A DNA stretch of 64,000 nt from Sanderia malayensis. Its lineage: Eukaryota; Cnidaria; Scyphozoa; Semaeostomeae; Pelagiidae. Of this stretch, positions 35,710 through 47,100 are shown piece by piece (positions within the stretch are counted from its first letter, which is position 1; every line of letters starts with the position of its first letter). Under the pieces are notes generated by a model that did not search any database, was not told the origin of the DNA, and worked only from the letters and a program-made list of their open reading frames with translations. Both the position numbers and the translations under genes were made by a program. The stretch is from the NCBI GenBank assembly GCA_013076295.1, contig RQOL01000532.1, forward strand, positions 1,302,001 through 1,366,000, in the 5' to 3' direction.

Positions 35710-36446
35710 AAATATTTATTATTTCATGTTTCATCAAATTTTGTTTCGGATATAAGCAAGATAAAATAAGAGAACTCTTATTTTATCTTGATATAAGTAA
35801 ATTCCACAAAAGCAAACACACGTTTACCCTTGCAAGTTGTAATTTTTCATTCCAAAATATATAAATGATTTTTGATGCCAGCCTGGTAATAGCATAAATA
35901 ACGTTGATCACAAACGCTCAGTAAAAGAGCAACCAATAAAGCAGCATTAAATGTGTTTTTGACATTACCTCGAAATAACTAAAATAATGCATAATATACA
36001 GAGTAAATTGTGTATCTTGAAAAGGGACAATTTGAGTTAAAAGAAACTGAAATACCTTGAACTTTATCTTCGCTTAAATTTTGAATTTTTTACGCCAACA
36101 TATAAAGCAAAAGAATCTCGAAGTAAAAGAATCCAAAATTAGTCTTATTGTTGTTGTAATAAAGCTTTCTCGCTCACAAACCAGCTTCTTAATTCTGAAT
36201 CTATTTCGACAACACAACTCATTAAATTGATGTGCTCACAGCACTTCAAGCAAGCAAGCAAGCAAGCAATATTTATTTGTTAACGCAGGCTGAGGGTTCC
36301 GGCAGCTATACAGCTGATGTGGGCCTGCGGCTTGTGCCCCCAGAATGATATTCTAGAACGAACCCAGGGGGGCATTCAGTACATAGCACCTGATTAGTCA
36401 ACCAGAACGAGGTCAGAGCGCACTGAGCCAGGTTCTCTTTTCATTT
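35649..36446. repeat. 636-bp copy flanked by a 60-bp direct repeat
   Basis: The block 35710-36386 repeats 38156-38791 almost base for base, apart from a 41-bp extra hairpin. It is bracketed by a direct repeat of about 60 bp at 35649-35709 and 36386-36446 (ACCTGATTAGTCAACCAGAA ...). The copy ends four bases inside a MITE that is complete only at the 38-kb location. Confidence 0.85.
35757..35797. repeat. 41-bp hairpin insertion with 8-bp direct flanks
   Basis: CAAGATAAAATAAGAG, AA, then its exact complement form a perfect hairpin, followed by a second GATATAAG. The other copy of this segment (near 38200) has a single GATATAAG and no hairpin, so this is an insertion with an apparent 8-bp target duplication. 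Confidence 0.8.
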
Positions 36447-38155
36447 TAGATTCATTTCAGTCTGGTTCCCAGGCTATAGCCTATTTTTTTGTTACCGGAC
36501 GGAGGCCACACTCCGTCCGGTAACAAAAAACTTGGATTAGGCCAAAGTACTAAACATTTGTTAATTTGGAATGACAATTTTAGCATTTTAGTACCAAAGG
36601 GATATTAATCGGGTTTTTATTTTTGAGATTTAAAAAGCTGTCCCACCTGAGTGGGATGAAAATCTCCCATATGAACACGATTCAGTGGGCCAGCCCGATG
36701 AGGTGGGATGTAAAAGTTCTATTTTCTTATAAACCATTGTCAAACAGCTGCTATCACAGAAGTAGGATGAATCAAGTGTTGTGAAACTACCTCGAAGTAA
36801 CTAGAATAATGCATAATGCAGAGTAAATTGTACAGCTTAAAAGAAACAATTTAAATTTAAAAGAAACTGCAATACCTTGAACTTTATCTTCGTTTAAATC
36901 AACGTTAGAAATGAAAGCGAAGACAAAAGCGTTTCATTTCATTGCTGTTTGGCTTGAGCATAAGGCGAAAATAAAACGCCACATACAAATCAGCGTTGCC
37001 AGGTTTTAAATTTTGAGCACTCATTCGAAACGAGTGTGTTCGAAGTTTAGATTGTGTTGTATTTTATAACTGAGTATGTTGTGAAAAGTAAACTCACGGG
37101 TTTCATGGGATCAGAGTGTTTAAAGAAAGAAATCCATTCTTGACAACAAATTCAAAATATGCCAAAAATGCTCAATTTTGCATGTTGTTTGCCAATATGG
37201 CAATCCTGATACCAGGGAAACGATTTTCAATGTTTTCTCAGAAGTCAAAATACGGGTAGCCTCACGGCATGCAGAAAAAAAGGACCCAGGACCCTATGCG
37301 AAGCCCAGAATTGAGGACCTTGAAGTCAAGACCACTGAATGTGTTTTTAATAGTCATTTTGCATTCTCGTTGGCCTTGAATTTTCTAGCTTATTCTTGTC
37401 ATAAATCTAGACCAAAAACCATAGCAGAAAAGGCTTACAAATAGGCTTGCAAGTCTGCAATTTCTTTTCACAGACAAGCGTAATAAAATAAGTAACTTCA
37501 CCATTTTTGTGTGCAGTGAGTTCCAATTGTGAAATGTCAGTGGTGTCGGATGGAACAGTGAGGTTTAACCACTCTAAGCATTATATCAACATTAACATTT
37601 ACATTAATAGCAACTCTGGGTATTATACTGATGCTTGATCAGTTAGCTGTAGCCATAATCAACATGTAGCCATAATATAGCATACCAATACGTTTCTTCA
37701 ATTCTACAACAATGTGGCCGCCATTACTCTGTTATGGGGCATCTAATATTAATGATTGCTATTTATTACTTTGAAGAAAGATTCCAAGTGCCACTACAAC
37801 ATATTTTTATGGGCCAAAACATTACATTTGAAGGCGCTGATTCTGAATCTTGATTAATGCAAAGATCACAAAAAAGGATGCAATTGTGTCCGGCCTGGCT
37901 GAAGCAATCAGGCTGATGATGAAGCGCCATTAATGACGAAGGCAGGCTGTTGCTCAATTGAATCCTGTTTATGGGTGTAGCAGATGGCCATGTTAATAAA
38001 AGGCATGATAGAGAAGCTTATAAAAAGAGAAATGCTTCGAGTCGTTTTAACAAACTGAGCAATAAACTTGCTTGCACTTAAAACGTGAATTGAAATTCGC
38101 AGCAATAATCGAGGCTTAACCCGAACCCACAATCGCACACTTCTTTTCACCAAGA
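36447..38155. other. 1.7 kb between the duplicated segments; no secure gene
   Basis: Starts near an inverted pair TTTTTTGTTACCGGACGGA / TCCGTCCGGTAACAAAAAA at about 36484-36530. An 88-codon open frame at 37178-37444 has no recognised domain and no splice context I trust. The rest is AT-rich. Confidence 0.4.
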
Positions 38156-38791
38156 AAATATTTATTATTTCATGTTTCATCAAATTTTGTTTCGGATATA
38201 AGTAAATTCCACAAAAGCAAACACACGTTTACCCTTGCAAGTTGTAATTTTTCATTCCAAAATATATAAATGATTTTTGATGCCAGCCTGGTAATAGCAT
38301 AAATAACGTTGATCACAAACGCTCAGTAAAAGAGCAACCAATAAAGCAGCATTAAATGTGTTTTTGACATTACCTCGAAATAACTAAAATAATGCATAAT
38401 ATACAGAGTAAATTGTGTATCTTGAAAAGGGACAATTTGAGTTAAAAGAAACTGAAATACCTTGAACTTTATCTTCGCTTAAATTTTGAATTTTTTACGC
38501 CAACATATAAAGCAAAAGAATCTCGAAGTAAAAGAATCCAAAATTAGTCTTATTGTTGTTGTAATAAAGCTTTCTCGCTCACAAACCAGCTTCTTAATTC
38601 TGAATCTATTTCGACAACACAACTCATTAAATTGATGTGCTCACAGCACTTCAAGCAAGCAAGCAAGCAAGCAATATTTATTTGTTAACGCAGGCTGAGG
38701 GTTCCGGCAGCTATACAGCTTATGTGGGCCTGCGGCTTGTGCCCCCAGAATGATATTCTAGAACGAACCCAGGGGGGCATTCAGTACATAG
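38156..38791. repeat. Second copy of the 636-bp segment
   Basis: Matches 35710-36386 without the 41-bp hairpin. It includes the (CAAG)n tail and 3' part of the SINE at 38650-39356. Confidence 0.9.
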
Positions 38792-39356
38792 ACAAACGGG
38801 GGGGTCAGTCCGATATTTTTGGGTAAGATTTTTGCCAAAAATGATATATTTGGGTGACAACTTTGTCCAAAATGATATTTTTGGGTGCTCAAAAATAGTC
38901 AAGGCTATTCTGATATTTTTTGGTATATCAACAAATTATTCAAAAAATATTTTTAGGTCCTGTAATGGCAGTTGCATATTTCAAGTCGGCCAAATTTCTC
39001 TCGCACTTTATCCTTGATTACAATTTTTGATATTTTTGGGTGCAAGATATTAGAAAATTGATATTTTTGGGTTTTCAAGAAAGTCAGTTCTGATATTTTT
39101 GGGTTTTCAAGAAAGTCAGCTCTGATGTTTTTGGGTTCCTTGTAAAATTCTCGGACTGACCCCCCCTATGCCTATGTACCGAGTGCCCCCGTGGGAGAAC
39201 GAATACCCTGGGTACTCATTTGCCGACCTCGGAAGGATGGACAGCTGAGTTGGCTGACAGCTTGTAGTTCGTGATTGCGACCATCCGTGGACTCGAACCC
39301 ATGAAGGTTACCCTTAGGGATACGAGATCCAGCGCCTTAACCACTAGGCAGAGAAA
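38650..39356 (-). mobile_element. tRNA-derived SINE interrupted by a MITE
   Basis: On the - strand the head at 39356-39278 has an A box (TAGTGGTTAAGGCGCTGG) and a B box (GGGTTCGAGTCC). The body follows with CACGAACTACAAGC and CCTTCCGAGGTCGG, and the tail is a TTGC repeat at about 38650-38672. Without the MITE at 38787-39176 the element is about 315 bp. Confidence 0.8.
38787..39176. mobile_element. MITE carrying an array of GATATTTTTGGGT motifs
   Basis: Inverted ends CATAG..GGGGGGGTCAGTCCGA and TCGGACTGACCCCCCCTATG. GTAC on each side may be a 4-bp target duplication inside the SINE. The interior repeats TGATATTTTTGGGT about eight times, partly within a longer unit containing CAAGAAAGTCAG. Confidence 0.8.
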
Positions 39357-40005
39357 AAGATACGGACCCAAAAGGTCCGTGCCTTTTGGGTACGATATGG
39401 GAACGATTGTATAGCGTTTACACGGGAACGGACTCAAAAAGCTGTTGAGTTTACACGAGAACGGATCCAATTGTTGAGCATGCGCAGTTGTTCAAGTTAA
39501 GGCGTGTTTTGTTGTTGTTACTTGTAATTGCGCCAAAACACTGTCAGAAAATGGCGAACACGAATTTCCTTCCTTCACCTGCCCCAGTTGTTTGGTTCAA
39601 CATGAACTTCAATCGCTGTCGATGTTGTTCACAAACTAAACTTACCACATACAACAAAGAAGCTATATTGGAAAACATCAGAGACAAAATTGATATTACT
39701 TGCTTTTCAATAGGCCCAGACATTTGTACTGCTTATATTTTGGACTTCCGGCGATAACACAACCTCAGTTGCAATAGCCTCAGTTCAGTGCCGTGCCTGT
39801 TCTGGTTCCGTTCCAAGCGTTTACACGACACCGATACGGGAACGGACCCAAATGGATCCGCTTTTCTAGCGTGCCCAAAAAGATACGATCCCGTTCCCAA
39901 AAAGGAACGGATCCATGCGTACCCGTGTAAACGAAACACCTATCGCAACTGTTTTTGGAACGGATCCACTCGGATCCGTTCCCGTGTAAACGGGGCCTAA
40001 ACCAC
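39357..40005. repeat. Foldback region of GTTTACACGGGAACGGATCC motifs
   Basis: The motif GTTTACACGGGAACGGA occurs on one strand near 39417 and 39450, and inverted near 39915 and 39970, with many GGATCC palindromes. A small + frame at 39551-39757 (68 codons, MANTNFLPSPAP...) lies between the arms. I recognise no protein, so this is best read as an inverted-repeat element. Confidence 0.55.
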
Positions 40006-40105
40006 CGATACAATGCTCATTGCTTTCTTTGTTTCATCGAACTATAAATGCGATCATTTGCCACAAAACATTCCCACGACAAAAATTCGGAAACTTTCTA
40101 CTCAC

Positions 40106-40214
40106 TTTCAACTCGTTTAGCAAAAGTTTCTATTTCTGTGTCAGTAATTAATTCATCACAACCAACGTAAACACTACACTGGCCGTTGTTGCATTTTTCA
40201 GAAGGCTCTTTCAT
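40106..40214 (-). CDS. Possible isolated first coding exon
   Basis: ATG at 40214 opens 36 codons (MKEPSEKCNNGQCSVYVGC ... FAKRVE) ending at a good GTGAGT donor. No later exon was found downstream on the - strand among the repeats, and I do not recognise the peptide. It may belong to a gene whose other exons I cannot see, or be chance. Confidence 0.25.
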
Positions 40215-41297
40215 TGCTAAGAGAATTAAAGATGTCTTTTCGTCTTCTTTTCTTTGCTTGTGGCATGGCTTGACTTATCTCCTGCTTCGCAAAGGCTTTC
40301 TGCAATGCAAGACTTTACATTTTTCCTCCTTTTAATTAAGAATGCTGATGGTAACTGGCTCCAGTAAATAATACTGGAAAAACAATGTCTTCGGCCTGAT
40401 TGCATTGTTCCTCGTTTTCTTCAAGAAAAATTTAGGGCACTTGCTGTAAACTGACAACGACACAATTGAATTGATTGGCAATGGAGGGGTTCAATTGCTT
40501 CTTTCACTTCTGCTCTCTTACAGTCGTATTTTACAGTTGTATGTAGACAGTAATACTGTAAACAAAATGACAGCAAGACATCTTAGCTATTACTTTGCTG
40601 CACATATCTGATGAAAAGTGCAAGCGATGTGACATTTATATTAAGTATTGATACGTGAAATACCGATAAACAAGTTGATAAACAATACAGAAATGCCAGG
40701 TCTATTCAAATAAATAATGAATCACCCGTGGTAACAACCCACAGGGCAAGAAGCTAGGGAATAGTTTAAAGAAAAGGAAAAAAACACAAGAGAACAGAAC
40801 ACACAAACAAAAAGTGGGAGAACTGATCATACATGAAAAAAGATCTTCTTAGAAAAGCATTGTGTATTTTGTTATTACTATAATCCATGGGGTTGGAATC
40901 AAGTAATGTTAATTAGGAAATAAAACGTGATCCATGAAATTTACTAAAAAAGCAAGGTTTATTATTCTCGTTTCCAAAGTTAAACTGCGCCACTTTTGTC
41001 ATCAGGTTGTAGTAAAATCACCCATTGCCTAGTTTTAGAGTTTACAGGCAATCGCAGTTTTCTTCGGAAAGAAAGAACTAACAAATTACAAAGAACAAGT
41101 TTGATCTTGAAATTTAAAATATTTTCGTCTTCTCTGTCTTCTCCCTTCTTAAAACTTTGTCATTGAATTTAAATAATTTAAAAATGCGTAGAGAAATTGA
41201 TGATGGAAGCGTCTCCTCCCAATCCAGTCCTAAAAATACGCAACAGAGTTGGAAACTTTTATTGCTGAGTCTCAAATAGTAACCCGCATTTCTCAAG

Positions 41298-41369
41298 TCC
41301 CGTGTGGTCTAGTGGTTAGGATCCGGCGTTTTCACCGCCGTGGCCGGGGTTCGATTCCCCGCACGGGAG
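41298..41369 (+). tRNA. tRNA-Glu (anticodon UUC)
   Basis: A 72-nt cloverleaf. Acceptor arms TCCCGTG and CACGGGA pair, the A box is TGGTCTAGTGGTTAGGAT, the anticodon arm is GGCGT-TTTCACC-GCC with anticodon TTC, and the B box is GGGTTCGATTCCCC. A T-rich Pol III terminator (TTATTTTT) follows at once. It has the standard eukaryotic tRNA-Glu form with no intron, and looks functional. Confidence 0.97.
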
Positions 41370-41617
41370 TTATTTTTAAATCATTTTTTGAAATTATCTT
41401 GGTCAAATCATTTGTTATTAATATGTACTTATGGTTTATAACAGTGCAGTTATAACATTAACTAAAATCAATTACTTTCGGTTGTATGTAATCAAAGAAA
41501 CAGTTCTATAAAAACTGACAGTAGAAAAAACTTTTATGCAGCCAAAAAATAACAACTTTAGGTATGCTAAATACACATATTTCAAGCTTAATATTACAGT
41601 GATATTTTGATTTACTG

Positions 41618-43385
<1,768 letters not shown>

Positions 43386-44146
43386 AATCAAACTACAGTC
43401 AGCGTTGTCCGCTCTTAGGCCCTGGAAGTCTGAGCGTAAAGAGGGGAGGGAGAATACGTCATTGCATCCCGCGATAAGGTTCATAAATGGCACAAAATTT
43501 AGGTAAACATGGACCAACCAAAGAACACCGCTTGTACCATGCCAGGCTGTTACCAATGGATCACAGTAACACAAAATCAGAGCTCCGAGCTATAATAAAT
43601 CTAAGTAAATATCTTAAAAAACCTAATCCATTTTCAAGTGTCTTCAAGCAATTCACATTTTCATTACTAAGTACAACCTTCACGTTTAAAGTCAATATGA
43701 GCTCTTAATCAACATTCAGGCAATAGAATTGTTGTCCATAATATACCCTGTTTTAATTAAAAAATTAATGCAATTTCATAAAATAAAAGTTGAATGCTTA
43801 TTAAATCTGTGCGAATTAGAAAATAACAAACTAAAGAAATTTCAAGATATAAATTTATTTCATATCAAAATCAGAGTCCAGAAAAGTAAAATAATATATA
43901 GCACTATTGCGAAAAGTTATTAACTGAAGATAAGCAATAGTGGTCGAGAATCGTTAACAATCAAGAATAGAAAACTCAAATGCTATACAAAATAATATAA
44001 TCAACTGCTAAATTGGTTTTAACACTTTTCCAGACTCTAATGTCTCTAATATATCGTATCTAATCAAGATTATTTACGAAATCCAAAAATAATTATCGAC
44101 TTTAAAATGCATAATATAACTGAGGTGATTTATTAAATTGAAATTA

Positions 44147-47100
44147 TCACATGTCCTTTAGTTGATTGATTGCTTGTGAAAGAAGCTGAGAACATTTGGA
44201 TGCATTCTGAATCTGGTCTTCGGCCAATGTCACTAAAGCCTTTTGAAATTCATCTACTCTATTCTTGTGGTATTTTTTTATCTGACATGAAATAAACAGA
44301 GATAAAAGCCTTTTAATGCAGAAACAGTGCTTCATCTACAGTTAACTCTGTCTAATTCGAACACCCCGGGGAAACATGAAAATGTTTGAATGACAAAAGT
44401 TTGAGTATTATAGAGGTTTGTTTTACAAGGAGTGGTCCCAGGGAGAGAGAACTTCTTCAGAATTAGATAGAGCTCGAATTACACCAGTTCAAAATTGCAA
44501 AACTAAATTGTACTATAAAGCAGTTCAAGGCATAATATGGTTAGATCGCTGTACAGCGAGTTTTGCATCAGCCCATTGTTCAAATACAATAGCCTATTGT
44601 TTCTTCTATTGTTTTGAATAGAAATGTCAGCCTGGAAGGTACTGGCTGTTTATGCGGGTGTTTACTACAGTATTGAAAAGTTCGTTGTACGAGCAATCTT
44701 TATGTCTAGAATTCAGGTAAATTATATTCCAAAGTTTCAATTTTCTAATGGTAGCCATAAATTTGGTTGGCAGTAATACATACCTCACAACGTGAAATTT
44801 CGGTAAGTTCTTCGTATTGTCTTTCTGCCTCGTCTTTGGCTTCTTGAAGCTGAGAAAATAAAAACATTAAAGACTATTGTTTCGTATTTTTACAAAGTAA
44901 GAAAAACTTGAGAATCATCCCTAATTGGAACAGTGAAGCAACGAATGAATGATTGAAACATCTAAGAGGAATCCATTATAGTAGAAACTCAAAAATTTAT
45001 ATTTGAATTAAATTTCCCACCTGTTCCTGGTTCTTCGGTTTTGCTTTATCCAAAGCTTTGCTGGCATTTTCAAATTCTATCAGCTTACATGTTCGTCGAA
45101 ACAACATTTCCTGAAAACAAATAACTACAATAGTAGAACAATCTTTGATCGGTACAGAACTTTAAAATAGCTTTGAAAATCCGAAACATATCGAAACATA
45201 ATAACTACTAAAGCTTTTCGTCTGACACTCATCGGAGTAGTACGTCAGAAAGAGAACGAAAATGAAAATCTAACGACTACTTATACCCAGAAGAGGATCG
45301 AAATTGGCCAATCAGAAAAGAGCTGAATGATTGGTATAGTGCAAAACAACCAATCATCACCGATGATCGAACAATAGATTACTGAAAGAGTCCCAGTGGG
45401 AAAACGAACTCTTTCTGTCTACACAATATGGGATCCATGGTTTTGATGTAGACAGATTCTAAAATTCCTAAGTGAAATTTTGACCTAGCTCTGCCGATAA
45501 TGCGAACACAATCCTCACTGTAGTTTTGAGCACATTCTGGGTTGTCGAGTAAATGTTCGCTATGTTTCCGATTTTCAAAGCTATTTTGACTACAATAGGT
45601 GACAAAAGTCCCGGGACACTTAGACTTTTGCTAATTTTTCACGCATCCTTCATTTCCCTCCTCCTCCAAACAATGTTATCTCTAGTGGCAGTATTATATA
45701 ACGTCGATAAAATTCTATTTAATGGCGACCACAAGGGTCTGATCGAGAGAACAACAATGCTTTGGAGGGTTGAAGTAAGCCCCCCAAAAACGTTTACGGG
45801 TTGATAGCATCTTTTTCGCATTTTAAAAAGCGTTCCAAGGCGTTTTGTCCACCATTGGAAACAAATCTGTAATTATCTCATAAGCAAGAAAGCGATAAAT
45901 ATATTGCTCAAGCAATTAGAATAGAACGTTAGAGTAACAAAAACAGCTTAAATGATTGCTTAAGATGCGATGAATACCTTTGCAGACTCGAGATATTTGG
46001 AGTAAAGTTCAAAATTGAAGCCAACTGTTTCTTCATAAATGGTGGAATATTTTTCAGATGCTCGCTTCAAGGAAGAACAAACAAGAAATTAATAATAACG
46101 AAAAGTCAAATGTTGAAAGGAATAAATATGAAAACAATAAATTAAATTTAAATGAAAAATAAATGATGCAAACTTTGGCTTCATCAAGGATACCAGCAAA
46201 TTTTACGAGGTGTCTAAAATTGCAAAAATAACAATCAAATTTTGGCATACACATGATAATTAAAATAATAATAATATGTTGAATATTATGACCATTCATC
46301 AGCCACTACTACCAAAGCACTATTGATTTCAAAACATAAGAAATTAATGGAAATATTGCCCAGAAAGTCTCAAATCCTACGATTCCAGTTTCATAATTAC
46401 TTTGAAACACCTTAAATATTCAAAAAGCTTATATGTTGACTACACATGATTATTTTCGAAATTATGGTAACTCCGCCAGTATAAACTATTCCTCATCATA
46501 AAATGCGAGAACGTTTTGTAAACGTTACCGACAAAGTCTCGTCTCAAGCCCTACTAGTTCAAGTTTCATAATCACTTTGAGATATCATTAATATGTCTAC
46601 CTCAAATACTCAAAAACCTGCATCTTTTGCTTGCATGTGTGAGAATACACAAGAAGGAATAAAAGTTGAGACAGACATTAGCATATGCAGTGAGACTCAC
46701 GTGGTCAAATCGTTTTCAGACGTATCGGTTGCAGAGAGAGTGCGGATTGCAGCGGTTACATTGGCCATATGGAACGAGCAGCCTACAAAAGAAACATTGA
46801 TATAGGCTTTGCTTGGACTGTAGCTATTTATGTCAATCAAAAACCCGAAAAAAGTACATAATACAGGTCTTTTGCATCAGAAATCGAATTAGTACTTTGT
46901 TAGTGAATAGAATAAATTCATTCTATTGACTACGGTTTAATATAACAATAGTTTACACGAGTTTACGAGCTTTACTTACGCTGTTCAGACGAATTCAGCT
47001 TCTTAAAGCACTGCAATGCATGAAAATTATTAGATAGAAGTAACATCTTAGGCGAAAGATAAAGGGTATCTTGGAGACGTAACTTGAAATCGACTAAACT

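Noticed and set aside
35461..35769. + strand frame of about 100 codons as a new gene
   Set aside because: It starts in CCAAT-box DNA, its end is a duplicated repeat, and there is no domain or trusted splice partner. Kept only as a doubtful feature.
36248..36270. CAAG repeats as a CRISPR or satellite array
   Set aside because: It is the simple-sequence tail of a SINE, and there are no spacers.
37178..37444. 88-codon + strand open frame in the 1.7-kb segment
   Set aside because: No recognised motif, no splice context, and located in repeat-derived DNA.
35710..38791. LTR retrotransposon, because of 636-bp direct repeats
   Set aside because: No TG...CA ends, no primer-binding site or polypurine tract, and no gag/pol between. 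One repeat ends inside a nested MITE, and a SINE tail lies within it.
39278..39356. Working tRNA gene on the - strand
   Set aside because: The A and B boxes are good, but the acceptor arms do not pair and the sequence continues into a SINE body with a TTGC tail.
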